DNA of 64,000 nt from NCBI RefSeq assembly GCF_019704135.1, contig NZ_AP024355.1, forward strand, positions 4,099,034 through 4,163,033, read 5' to 3'. The notes beneath the pieces were generated by a model. That model worked only from the letters and a program-made list of their open reading frames with translations, was not told where the DNA came from and ran no database searches. The stretch comes from Desulfuromonas versatilis (GTDB lineage Bacteria > Desulfobacterota > Desulfuromonadia > Desulfuromonadales > NIT-T3). This document shows, in pieces, positions 41,448 through 49,777 of the stretch. How positions within the stretch are numbered: position 1 is the first letter of the stretch; each line of letters starts with the position of its first letter. A program made the translations under genes and the position numbers.

Positions 41448-42433
41448 TATTCACTCCGTTGAATTCTCTGGTTGATGCGAACCGCCTTGCTGCCGTTGCG
41501 GGTGCCGGCCGAAGCCAGGAACTTGGGCTGCCCTTCCACCACCAGCTTGACCGACACCTTGGGCCCGGCCCCCAGGTCGATGATGTCTCCAACCTGGAAA
41601 TTGAGGATGTCGCGCACCTTGAGGGTGACCTCGCCGAGTTGCGCAGCGACGGTGGTGTGGACCAGGTTAACCCCGGCGATCAGGGCCTCGGGCCAGGTCT
41701 CCCCGTGCAGGGTCGAGATGGACAGCACCCGGTCGCGCAGTTTCTCCCGCAGCGGCTCCAGCGAGGCGTGGGGAACGATCAACTCCAGCCGGCCCGAATG
41801 ACTTTCGAAATTGGCATTGAACCGTATCACCAGGACCCCCGAATCGCTGGTCACGATATTCACCAGCCGCGGGTTGTTCTCGATCTTCACCAGGGTGGGG
41901 TTGAGCTTCTCGAGGGGGGTGAAGGCCTTCTGCAGATCCGGACAGCTGTCGTTCATCGCCATCCGCAGCAGGTTGATCTCGATGGCGGTCAGCGGCCGGT
42001 TGGGGACCGTGATCTTCCCCTCCAGAGCCCCGCCCAGCTGGATCTCCAGCGCGGAAAAGGCCAGGTTGCCGTCGAACACCAGCAGGCCGCCGGTCTTGAA
42101 GGGGTCGAGACCGAGAATGGCAATGGCCGAGTTCTGCGCCACCCCCTTGAGCGACTCTTCGAAACTCATCGATTTGACCGAGTCGAGCTCGAGCGATACC
42201 GGGCGCTGCAGGCGGTTGGTCAGAGAGATGCCGTAATTGCGCCCGAAGGAGTCGAAGATGATGTCGAGGTTGGGGATCTTCCAGCGCTCGTATCCCGGCA
42301 GCTTGACCAGGTCGAGACGACTCACCGACTGCCTGGCCTCTCTCGGCATGGGGGCGGTTTCGGTCTCCACCTCCCCCTGCTTCACCGCCGACAGCAGTTC
42401 GGCAATCTCGTCTTTGCTGAGTATCCGCTCCAC
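41447..42433 (-). CDS. fliM: flagellar motor switch protein FliM
   Basis: 328 aa. The N-terminal ILSKDEIAELLSAV is the CheY-P-binding peptide. The middle CheC-like domain and the C-terminal SpoA/FliN-like domain (LGEVTLKVRDILNFQVGDII) complete the protein. It should bind phospho-CheY to reverse rotation. It sits between fliL and fliN. Confidence 0.96.
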   Translation of the reverse strand: MERILSKDEIAELLSAVKQGEVETETAPMPREARQSVSRLDLVKLPGYERWKIPNLDIIFDSFGRNYGISLTNRLQRPVSLELDSVKSMSFEESLKGVAQNSAIAILGLDPFKTGGLLVFDGNLAFSALEIQLGGALEGKITVPNRPLTAIEINLLRMAMNDSCPDLQKAFTPLEKLNPTLVKIENNPRLVNIVTSDSGVLVIRFNANFESHSGRLELIVPHASLEPLREKLRDRVLSISTLHGETWPEALIAGVNLVHTTVAAQLGEVTLKVRDILNFQVGDIIDLGAGPKVSVKLVVEGQPKFLASAGTRNGSKAVRINQRIQRSE

Positions 42434-42446
42434 GCCAGGCCCTCCG

Positions 42447-42953
42447 CTACTGGACCACGAAATCGGTGAAATAGATCTTGCTGACCCGCCCCCGGGTCAG
42501 AAAGCTGTTGAGCCGGCCAATCAGGTCGGCGCGCAGCTGCAGCTTGCCCTGCAGGTCGCGCAGCTCGTCGTAGGTCTTGCTGCCGATCAGCAGCAGCACC
42601 GCGTCGCGCACCTGGGCCTTGCGCTGGTCGATCTCGGCGGCGGCGTCCTCGCTGGTCATCTCCAGGGTGATCGCGGCCTTCAGGTAGCGGGTCTCCTGGC
42701 CGTCCATGATGTTGACGATGAAATCCTCCAGGGCCACCAGCGGTCCCACCGCCCCCGCCTCGGCGCCCTCCGCGGGCGCTGCCGTCTCTGCGGCGGCGCC
42801 TTCGCCCTGGGCCCCCTTGGCCGCGGAGGCCTTGCTCGAGCCCAGAAAGAAGGCCCCGGCGCCGACGCCGGCCAGCAGCAACACGGCCGCCACAATGATG
42901 ATGATCATCTTCATGCCGCCGCCTTTGTCCTTTTTCGCTGCCTCTTCAGCCAT
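42447..42953 (-). CDS. fliL: flagellar basal body-associated protein FliL
   Basis: 168 aa. A Lys-rich cytosolic N-terminus, one transmembrane helix (MIIIIVAAVLLLAGVGAGAF) and a periplasmic domain ending RVSKIYFTDFVVQ, typical of FliL. It interacts with stator units and helps motor torque. The Ala/Glu-rich linker after the helix is variable in the family. Confidence 0.94.
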   Translation of the reverse strand: MAEEAAKKDKGGGMKMIIIIVAAVLLLAGVGAGAFFLGSSKASAAKGAQGEGAAAETAAPAEGAEAGAVGPLVALEDFIVNIMDGQETRYLKAAITLEMTSEDAAAEIDQRKAQVRDAVLLLIGSKTYDELRDLQGKLQLRADLIGRLNSFLTRGRVSKIYFTDFVVQ

Positions 42954-42991
42954 GGTTCATGCCTTTCTGTTGCAAGGATTCAAAAACTTTG

Positions 42992-43077
42992 GGAATTCAG
43001 AATCCAGAATTCAGTAGCCAGAAGAAAAGCAAAAAAGTCCTTATTCTGACTTCTGGATTCTGGCTCCTGGCTTCTGC
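42992..43077. repeat. degenerate-unit inverted spacer element, fliL-motB gap
   Basis: The left arm GAATTCAGAATCCAGAATTC then AGTAGCCAGAAG (42992 onward) and the right arm TTCTGACTTCTGGATTCTGG then CTCCTGGCTTCTG (43043 onward) are complementary over about 30 bp with a 20-25 bp spacer. It uses TCCAGAAT-type units, unlike the other loci, but has the same design. Confidence 0.78.
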
Positions 43078-43080
43078 CGT

Positions 43081-43818
43081 TCAAAACGGCAGATGATCTC
43101 CCGCATTGATCAGATACGGCAGCTCGTCCTTCTGCCCGCCGCTGCTCTCCAGCACGAACTCGACCCGGCGGTTCAGGGCCGGGTCGCCGCCGCTCTGGGC
43201 GGGATCCAGAGGGCGCTGCGAACCGTAACCCACTGCCGCCAGGCGTTCGAGGGGCAGCAGGTTTTCGCCGCTGAAGAATTTGAGCACCGAAATCGCCCGG
43301 GCCATGGAGATGTCCCAGTTGGTGATGCCGCCGGAGGGGGGCGTGTCGTCGGTATGCCCTTCGATGCGCAGGTTCATCGGCAGGTTGCGCACCATGGCGG
43401 CAACCTTGCGCAGCACCGGGTAGGCCTCGGGGCGCACCTCGGTCTGGCCGGGGCCGAACAGGATCGCCTCGTTGACCCGCAGCACCACCGCGCCGCGGTC
43501 CTTGACCAGTTCGATCTCGCGGTCGATCTTCAGCCGCTGAAGTTCGCTGAGCAGCCGCTTGTAGACCCGGCTGACGTAGTCGTCCTGGATCGGCACGAAA
43601 TCGACCACCGAAGGTTTGGAGATTTCGGCCTTGGTGCCGCCGCCGAGCACCCCGAAGGCGCTGCGCAGCGAGCCGGCGGCGTCCTGGAACTTCATCTGGT
43701 CCATCCGCGCCATGGAGAGCATCAGCACGAAAAAGGTCAACAGCAGCGTGACCATGTCGCTGAAGGTGACCATCCAGGCCGGTGCGCCGGGGGCTTCTTT
43801 TTTCTGCTTCTTGGGCAA
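43081..43818 (-). CDS. motB: flagellar stator protein MotB
   Basis: 245 aa. Plug/transmembrane region APAWMVTFSDMVTLLLTFFV includes the essential proton-binding Asp (residue 21). A C-terminal OmpA-like peptidoglycan-binding domain follows (NLRIEGHTDDTPPSGG, then RLAAVGYGSQRPL). It follows motA by 9 bp and forms the stator with it. The Asp-adjacent sequence looks like a proton-type rather than clearly sodium-type motor, but that cannot be settled by eye. Confidence 0.96.
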   Translation of the reverse strand: MPKKQKKEAPGAPAWMVTFSDMVTLLLTFFVLMLSMARMDQMKFQDAAGSLRSAFGVLGGGTKAEISKPSVVDFVPIQDDYVSRVYKRLLSELQRLKIDREIELVKDRGAVVLRVNEAILFGPGQTEVRPEAYPVLRKVAAMVRNLPMNLRIEGHTDDTPPSGGITNWDISMARAISVLKFFSGENLLPLERLAAVGYGSQRPLDPAQSGGDPALNRRVEFVLESSGGQKDELPYLINAGDHLPF

Positions 43819-43827
43819 GGGAAGATC

Positions 43828-44601
43828 CTAATCTTTCTTATTAAAATTGCTCTCCCGCTCCTTGGGCTGCAGAAAGGCGTGCAGGCGCTGCTCCATGATG
43901 CGGGGGTTCTCCCCGGTCAGCACGCAGCGCATCCCTTCGGCGATCAGGGTCTTGCGCAGCACCTCCTCGGAGGAGCGGCCGCGCAGTTTGCCGGCCACCG
44001 GCATGCAGATGATGTTGGCGATGATCGCCCCATAGAAGGTGGTCAGCAGGGCCACCGCCATGGCCGGGCCGATGGAAGAAGGGTCGCTCATGGTTTGCAG
44101 CATCTGCACCAGACCGATCAGGGTGCCGATCATCCCCAGCGCCGGGGCGTAGGTTCCCATCTGCACGAACAGTTCGGCGCCCGACTCGTGGCGTTCCATG
44201 ATGTATTCGATTTCGCGGTCGAGCATCGACTTGAGGTCTTCGGCCTCCTGCCCGTCCACCGCCATCTGCAGCGACTTGAGAAAGAACGGGTCCTCGACCT
44301 CCCCCATCACCGACTGCAGGGCCAGGATTCCCTCCTTGCGCGCCTTGCCGGCAAAGCGGATCAACTGGGACACGGTCTCCTTGGGGGTCTGGTTCTTGTG
44401 AAAGAAGGCCTTTTTGAAAATCGACATCGCCCTGAAGAATTCGCCAAAAGGGTAGTGGACCAGGGTCGCGCCAATGGTGCCGCCCACCACGATGACCAGC
44501 GAGGGGATGTTGATGAAGATGGTCAGCGGACCACCCATCACAATGGCCCCGATCATCAGGGCAAAGGCGACAACAATGCCAACGACTGTAGAGAGATCCA
44601 T
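43828..44601 (-). CDS. motA: flagellar stator protein MotA
   Basis: 257 aa from ATG at 44601, preceded by GAGGTG. It has four transmembrane helices, with a cytoplasmic loop carrying conserved charged residues and the late GMIGTLIGLVQMLQTM and PAMAVALLTTFYGAIIANII helices. Pumps ions with MotB to drive rotation. A sigma-54 promoter upstream and a terminator after flgE show that motA starts a new transcription unit. Confidence 0.96.
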   Translation of the reverse strand: MDLSTVVGIVVAFALMIGAIVMGGPLTIFINIPSLVIVVGGTIGATLVHYPFGEFFRAMSIFKKAFFHKNQTPKETVSQLIRFAGKARKEGILALQSVMGEVEDPFFLKSLQMAVDGQEAEDLKSMLDREIEYIMERHESGAELFVQMGTYAPALGMIGTLIGLVQMLQTMSDPSSIGPAMAVALLTTFYGAIIANIICMPVAGKLRGRSSEEVLRKTLIAEGMRCVLTGENPRIMEQRLHAFLQPKERESNFNKKD

Positions 44602-44672
44602 CGAAAACACCTCAGAGCATGTTTATCGGGCCGTTCAGTTGATGAGGAACAGGCGCCTGCCCAGTCTCATGA

Positions 44673-44687
44673 GCAAATCGCATGCCA
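44673..44687 (-). promoter_or_regulatory. sigma-54 promoter of the motA-motB-fliL operon
   Basis: The minus strand reads TGGCAT-GCGAT-TTGC, 9 of 10 matches to TGGCAC-N5-TTGC. The start would be near 44661, leaving a 60-nt leader before motA. Confidence 0.68.
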
Positions 44688-44801
44688 TGGTCTCGGCCAC
44701 CTTTGCCAGCCGCACCCCGCCGGGCGCTTCTCCGGGGCAGAAGGGCGCTGACGGGTGTCAGAATCATCCCACCCGACTGCAATTGGGTGCGGCCGCCGGA
44801 C

Positions 44802-44834
44802 AAAGAAAAGGCCGGGCGCAAGGCCCGGCCTTCG
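44802..44834 (-). terminator. rho-independent terminator after flgE
   Basis: On the minus strand AAGGCCGGGC-CTTGC-GCCCGGCCTT forms a 10-bp perfect stem followed by TTCTTTG. It lies 26 bp after the flgE stop and ends the flgB-flgE operon. Confidence 0.88.
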
Positions 44835-44859
44835 CCAGAGTCATATTCTTGACCCGCTT

Positions 44860-46134
44860 TTACCGCTTCAGATTGATCAGTTCGGAGAGCATCTCGTCGG
44901 TGGCCGTGATGATCTTCGAGCTGGCCTGAAAACCGCGCTGGGTGGTGATCATCTTGACGAATTCGCCGGCCAGGTCGACGTTGGACATCTCCAGCGAGTT
45001 GGTGAAGATCTTGCCGATGCCCGAACCGACGGTGCCGACCACCGCCGCCCCGGAGGACTGGCTGGCGGTGAACACGTTGGCCCCCTCCTTGACCAGCCCG
45101 GCGGGGTTGGTGAACTTGGCCAGGGCGATGCGGAACAGCTGCTTGGGCAGGCCGTTGGAGAAGTTGCCGAGCACGTTCCCCTCGGCGTCGATAGTCAGCT
45201 TGGCCACCGACCCGGTGGTGTAGCCGTCCTGGGACTGGCCGATGACCACCGATTCGGAGGAGTACTGGGTGGTATTGAAGGTAAAGCTCATCTGCTGGGC
45301 CGGGTTGGCGTTGTTGGCCCAGGAGAAAACCCCGGCAGTGGTCAGCGGATTGGCAGGAACCGTGGAGACCAGGGAACCGGTGGCATCGAACTGCAGGCTG
45401 CCGCTGCCGATGGCCATGGGGCCGGCGGCTCCGCCGACTTCGGTACCGTCGATGGTCGCGGTCCACTCCCACTCCAGGGGGTTGGTGGCCGGGTCCATCT
45501 TGGAGAAATACATGGTGGTCAGGTGCTCGTTGCCCAGCGAGTCGTAGATGGTCACCGAGGAGGCGTAGTTGGAGGTGTTGACCGGGTCGGCGATGTTGAA
45601 GGGCCCCCGGTAGGCGGCATCGGCGTCGAGGTTGGTCGTCAGTTTGATGTTGGTGGTGGCCCGCGGCGGGCTCAGCGACTGGGTGTCGACCTTGATGGTG
45701 GTCAAATCGCCGGAGACCGAACCGTCGGCCGCCAGGGCGTAGCCCATGACCCGGAACCCCTCCGGGGTGACCAGGCGCCCTTCCTCGTCGAAGCGGAAGG
45801 AGCCGGCCCGGGTGTAGAGATCCTGGTTGGTCAGCGGCTCCTTGACTACGAAGAAACCCTCCCCCTCGATGGCCAGGTCGGTGTTCGATTCGGTGTTTTC
45901 GAAGGTCCCCTGGCTGAAGACGTTGTCGACCACCGAGAGCCCGACGCCGCGGCCAACCTGGCTGTTGCCCCCGGAGCCGGAGACGTTGCTGGCCAGCAGG
46001 TCCGAGAAAAGCGTGCGGCCGGTCTTGAAGCCGATGGTGTTGTTGTTGGCGATGTTATTGCCGATGACGCTCATGGCGTTGCCGTTGGCGGCCAGGCCGC
46101 TGATGCCGCTGTAAAGAGAAGCCAGGATACTCAT
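44860..46134 (-). CDS. flgE: flagellar hook protein FlgE
   Basis: 424 aa. N-terminal SILASLYSGISGLAANGNAM with NNIANNNTIGFKTGRTLF, and C-terminal EFVKMITTQRGFQASSKIIT, are the axial signatures. The long middle is hook-specific. It is the last gene before a strong terminator. Length is in the hook range, well above FlgF/FlgG. Confidence 0.97.
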   Translation of the reverse strand: MSILASLYSGISGLAANGNAMSVIGNNIANNNTIGFKTGRTLFSDLLASNVSGSGGNSQVGRGVGLSVVDNVFSQGTFENTESNTDLAIEGEGFFVVKEPLTNQDLYTRAGSFRFDEEGRLVTPEGFRVMGYALAADGSVSGDLTTIKVDTQSLSPPRATTNIKLTTNLDADAAYRGPFNIADPVNTSNYASSVTIYDSLGNEHLTTMYFSKMDPATNPLEWEWTATIDGTEVGGAAGPMAIGSGSLQFDATGSLVSTVPANPLTTAGVFSWANNANPAQQMSFTFNTTQYSSESVVIGQSQDGYTTGSVAKLTIDAEGNVLGNFSNGLPKQLFRIALAKFTNPAGLVKEGANVFTASQSSGAAVVGTVGSGIGKIFTNSLEMSNVDLAGEFVKMITTQRGFQASSKIITATDEMLSELINLKR

Positions 46135-46219
46135 GTTTTTCCTCCTCGTCGGGGGCCGCCTCTGTCGGTCGGCGGCCCGCGAACCTCCTCTGCGAGGACC
46201 GGTTCGGCTGATTAGATTG

Positions 46220-46612
46220 CTAGGCGATTACCGCGCTGTCGATGTTGGTAAATACGTTTCCCTTGAGACTCTGCTGGTCGACCACGGTGACCACCGTGCT
46301 GTTTTTGACGCTGACCACCAGGGCGGTCTGGTCGAGCAGCACCAGCGAGTCGCGGCCCCCCTTGGCGTTGACCTGGCTGACCGCCGATTCCAGGCGGCTC
46401 AGGGCCTCGGGGCCGAACTGAATCCCCCGGCTCTCCATGCGGCTCAGCGCATGGCGGGAGAACTGCAGCTTGCCGGGAGCCTGGACCTGCCCCTGCAGGA
46501 CCTCTTCGAAGGAGGGCCCCGCGGCGGCGCCGGGCTGCCCCTTGGGGCGTGCGCCCGCGCTCTGACCGGCAGGAGCGATGGGCTGGGGAAAGATGTTGAA
46601 CTTGTCGGTCAT
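46220..46612 (-). CDS. flagellar operon protein of the TIGR02530 type
   Basis: 130 aa from ATG at 46612. A disordered N-terminus is followed by the domain FSRHALSRMESRGIQFGPEA with LVLLDQTALVVSVKNSTVVT, matching the small family named flagellar operon protein, found next to flgD and flgE in Firmicutes and deltaproteobacteria. Function unknown; position suggests a role in hook assembly. Confidence 0.85.
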   Translation of the reverse strand: MTDKFNIFPQPIAPAGQSAGARPKGQPGAAAGPSFEEVLQGQVQAPGKLQFSRHALSRMESRGIQFGPEALSRLESAVSQVNAKGGRDSLVLLDQTALVVSVKNSTVVTVVDQQSLKGNVFTNIDSAVIA

Positions 46613-46614
46613 GG

Positions 46615-47274
46615 TCAGAGGTCCTTGACGCTGATCACCTTGGCCAGGGCGAAGCTGCCGGCGTTGGTGGTCAGCACGCTGCCGGAGCTGCCCATCTCCA
46701 CCCCGTCCACCGTTCCTTTGACCAGGGACCTGGCCGAGAGAGCCTGCTGCTGGCTGTCGCTGGCCTTGATGGTCAGGGAGTATTGGCCGGCGGGCAGGGG
46801 CTGGCCGTCGCTCCCCTTGCCGTCCCAGCTCAGAAAGTGGCTGCCGGCAGACAACTCCTCGGCGGAGAGGTCGGCCACCATCTGTCCGTTGCTGTTGAGC
46901 ACCTGCAGGCGCACATCCGCGGCGGCCTGGCCGAGCCGGTAACCGAGCTCGACGGGCTTTCCGTCGAGGCTGAAGGTGCTGCTCTCGGTGACCACCTCGC
47001 GGCCGATCATGCTCAGGGCGGCGACCCGCTCCATCTCGGCGCTGCCCGAGGCCATCTGCTCCAGGTTCTGGTTCACCGTGAACAGCTGCTCGAGGGAGCT
47101 GTACTGGGCGAGCTGGGCGGTAAACTCGGTCGGGTCCTGCGGGTTGAGGGGATCCTGGTTCTGCAGCTGGGCGACGAGCAGCTGAAGGAAATCCTCCTTG
47201 CCCATCTCCTTGCTGCCGGTGATGGAGCTGGTGAGCGAGGAGCTTGTCGAACTTGTTGCCGCTACGGTTGTCAT
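46615..47274 (-). CDS. flgD: flagellar hook-capping protein FlgD
   Basis: 219 aa. The N-terminal domain has the family signature MGKEDFLQLLVAQLQNQDPL, then NPQDPTEFTAQLAQYSSLEQ. The C-terminal part is the FlgD Ig-like and Tudor-like region (SHFLSWDGKGSDGQPLPAGQ). FlgD forms the scaffold on which FlgE polymerises. It lies between fliK and the TIGR02530-type gene. Confidence 0.97.
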   Translation of the reverse strand: MTTVAATSSTSSSLTSSITGSKEMGKEDFLQLLVAQLQNQDPLNPQDPTEFTAQLAQYSSLEQLFTVNQNLEQMASGSAEMERVAALSMIGREVVTESSTFSLDGKPVELGYRLGQAAADVRLQVLNSNGQMVADLSAEELSAGSHFLSWDGKGSDGQPLPAGQYSLTIKASDSQQQALSARSLVKGTVDGVEMGSSGSVLTTNAGSFALAKVISVKDL

Positions 47275-47298
47275 TATTTTGACTCACTCTGTCGAGGG

Positions 47299-48678
47299 TT
47301 AGATCCTCAGGCTCAGCCCCTGCCGGGACTGGGTCTGACCTGCCGTGGCCGAGACCTCTTCGGCCTGCACTGCAGCCGCGGATGAACCGAAGCTGTAGGA
47401 AGGCCGCCTGCCGAAGGCCGACTGCTGCTGGTGCTGCTGGAAGAACCCCTGGTCGCCTCGGTCCTGTGAATCGACGCTGACCTGCAGGTCATCGAGGCGC
47501 AGCCCCTGCTGGGCGAGGGCCTCGCGCAGCCTGGGCAGGTGCCGCTCGAGAACCTCCTGGACCTGCGGGTTCTGGGCCTGGAGGTGGGCGCGCAGCCCGT
47601 CCTTTTCCATGACCAGCTCGAGCTTGACCTGACCGAGCTCCTCCGGATGCAGGTTCAGGGTCATGCGGCTCTGCTTCTCTGTGTGATTGAGGGTAATGCG
47701 CGAAGCCAGCTGGCCGAGGATCTGGCTTTCGGGTACCAGCTGCCCCGAGGGGAGCTTCACCGCCGGTCCCTGGGCTGCCGCTTCGGCAGGCTGGGGAGGT
47801 TCGCCGGCCCGGGAGACCTGGGCCAGCTGCTGCTCGAAACCCTGCGCCGACTTGGCGGGGGCCGCCTCGGGGCTCGCCTCGGTCGCCACGAGCTTCTCGG
47901 CGACGACCGCCTCGGCCGAGGCTTCGGCATTCAGGGCGATGGGCGCCTGCTGCGCTTCGGCGGCGGGCCTGACTTCGGCCTGCGGCGAAACCGCGGCCGT
48001 TGCCCCCTTGTGCAGCCCCAGCATCTGGGCGAAGCGGTTGTCCGAAAGCGACTCCTTCGCTTTGCCCTCCCTGGTTTCCTCGGCCGGAGCCGGCTTGCCG
48101 ACCGCCACCTGGGACGCCTGGGAGATCTGAACATCACTGGACGGCACCTGGCTAACCGCGGCGGCAGCGGGCTTCTGCGTCGAAGCCGCCTCGGCAAGCG
48201 CCTTGCCCTCGACAACCGGCACCTCGGGCTGGGCGGCCTGCGCTTCAGGCACTGCTTCGGCACCGGCAACCGGAACAGGTTGCGCAACCACCGACTTCAG
48301 TGAAACCGTTTCGGCCGCCATGTCTCCCTGGGGCAGGGTTTCTGCGGAGAGCGGCTGAACCATCCCGGCAACCTGCAGGGCCCCGGCAGGCAGCTCCTCG
48401 AGCTGCTCCAGCAGCTCGGCAAGCTGCTGCGGCAGCTCGGCAGAAAATTCCTCGCCGAGATTGGCCAGTTCGGGCATCGGCAAACCGGTGACGGCCTGCT
48501 GGCCGCCGAACATGGCGAGCAGGGCCTCCATCCCCTTGGGGCTGCCGTTGCCCTGGGCGGTGAGCACCGCCTGGAGCTGCTCCAGAAACGCTCCGCCGCC
48601 TGCGGCCGAAGGGCCCTTGGCCTGGCCCTGGGGGGCCATGGGCAGCAATCCTTCGAGATTGATAGCCATCATCTGCAT
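47299..48678 (-). CDS. fliK: flagellar hook-length control protein FliK
   Basis: 459 aa, low complexity, Ala/Glu/Gln/Pro-rich through residue 330, as in other molecular-ruler FliK proteins. The C-terminal Flg_hook domain is clear: RMTLNLHPEELGQVKLELVM, then LRAHLQAQNPQVQEVLERHL and LRLDDLQVSV. It measures hook length and triggers FlhB switching. A strong Shine-Dalgarno (AAAGGAGGTGAAAC) precedes it. Confidence 0.92.
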   Translation of the reverse strand: MQMMAINLEGLLPMAPQGQAKGPSAAGGGAFLEQLQAVLTAQGNGSPKGMEALLAMFGGQQAVTGLPMPELANLGEEFSAELPQQLAELLEQLEELPAGALQVAGMVQPLSAETLPQGDMAAETVSLKSVVAQPVPVAGAEAVPEAQAAQPEVPVVEGKALAEAASTQKPAAAAVSQVPSSDVQISQASQVAVGKPAPAEETREGKAKESLSDNRFAQMLGLHKGATAAVSPQAEVRPAAEAQQAPIALNAEASAEAVVAEKLVATEASPEAAPAKSAQGFEQQLAQVSRAGEPPQPAEAAAQGPAVKLPSGQLVPESQILGQLASRITLNHTEKQSRMTLNLHPEELGQVKLELVMEKDGLRAHLQAQNPQVQEVLERHLPRLREALAQQGLRLDDLQVSVDSQDRGDQGFFQQHQQQSAFGRRPSYSFGSSAAAVQAEEVSATAGQTQSRQGLSLRI

Positions 48679-48731
48679 TCTGTTTCACCTCCTTTCCTGG
48701 AAATTTTTCTTCACCTGGAAGAAATGCTTTC

Positions 48732-49259
48732 TCAGCGGGCCCCGAGTTCCGAGTAGGCGGCGCTGAGGCTGGTGGCCTTGTCCTGGTCCATGGCGTCGAG
48801 CAGACGTCCCGCCGCCTTGGCTTTCATGCCGGAGAGGATCTGCACCGCCAGGTCCTGATCGAGTTCGCTCATCAGGCCGGCGGCCTGGGCCGGCTCCATC
48901 TTTTCGTACATGCGGCTGAGCTGCTTGATCCGCCTGGTCTCGATCTCATCCTTCTGCGCCAGCTGTTTTTCCAGCTCCTGGCGCATGTTTCTGAGCTCGT
49001 CGAGTTTCTTATCGACCTCGGCCTGCAAACTCTTTAGCTCAATTTCCCGCAAGGCGAGCATTTCTTCCTTTTTCGCGTATTCGGCCTGCAGACGGGCTCG
49101 CTCCTGCTGCAGCGAATAGCGGATGCGCCGCTCCTCGACGCTGCCGAACTGCTGATTCTCGCCCGGCGCCTGCTGCTGCCCCCAGGCGGTCGTCGAGCCG
49201 AGAACCAGCAGCAGACAGGCTCCCAGGGCCGCCCTTTTCAACCTTGGCCAATTTTTCAT
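48732..49259 (-). CDS. MotE-like secreted coiled-coil protein
   Basis: 175 aa. A signal peptide (ALGACLLLVLGSTTAWG) is followed by a long coiled coil (about residues 45-118) and a C-terminal helical domain like the MgtE N-domain (MYEKMEPAQAAGLMSELDQD, then AVQILSGMKAKAAGRLLDAM). This matches MotE, a periplasmic partner that helps stabilise MotC/stator proteins in some bacteria. Encoded between fliJ and fliK, where MotE-type genes are common. The precise role here is inferred. Confidence 0.82.
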   Translation of the reverse strand: MKNWPRLKRAALGACLLLVLGSTTAWGQQQAPGENQQFGSVEERRIRYSLQQERARLQAEYAKKEEMLALREIELKSLQAEVDKKLDELRNMRQELEKQLAQKDEIETRRIKQLSRMYEKMEPAQAAGLMSELDQDLAVQILSGMKAKAAGRLLDAMDQDKATSLSAAYSELGAR

Positions 49260-49263
49260 GGCG

Positions 49264-49698
49264 TCACCTCTTGTAATGCTGGACCGCGATCTCGTCCAGA
49301 AAAGCCATCTCCCTGCGGCGCTGTTCGGCCTCGAACTCGCTCAACTGGCGCTCCTTGACCTTTTCCAGCAGCTTCTTCTCCTGGCTCGCCTCGCCCAGGG
49401 CCCGGCGCCGCTCCGCCACCTCCTCGCCGGCGGCCTCCCACTCTTCGAGGGCGGCCGCCACCACCTTGACCTTGTGGCTGATGTGGTCACTGTGCAGGGC
49501 GAACTCGTGGGGCGCCATCCCCTGGCGCTGGCGCGTATCGAAGTCGGCCTGCAGATGTTCCAGCGCCTCCTGCTCGCGCACCAGCCGGGTCAGCAGGTCG
49601 GCTTCGCGCTGCTGGGCGGCGGCCAGCTGCTGCCTGGCCAGGTCTTCGCGCAGGCTGCGGTAGTCGAGCACGGACTGGAGTTTGAACTGCTTGCTCAT
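49264..49698 (-). CDS. fliJ: flagellar export chaperone/ATPase cofactor FliJ
   Basis: 144 aa. An almost continuous antiparallel coiled coil (LARQQLAAAQQREADLLTRL, then ALGEASQEKKLLEKVKERQL) ending FLDEIAVQHYKR. FliJ sits in the FliI hexamer pore and links it to FlhA. It follows fliI by about 80 bp. Confidence 0.92.
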   Translation of the reverse strand: MSKQFKLQSVLDYRSLREDLARQQLAAAQQREADLLTRLVREQEALEHLQADFDTRQRQGMAPHEFALHSDHISHKVKVVAAALEEWEAAGEEVAERRRALGEASQEKKLLEKVKERQLSEFEAEQRRREMAFLDEIAVQHYKR

Positions 49699-49777
49699 GG
49701 AATGTCCTTTTCAGAATGGGCGGATGGTCAGGAGGAAGGGGCAGGCAGGTCGCGGGACGGCAGGGGAGCCTGGATGT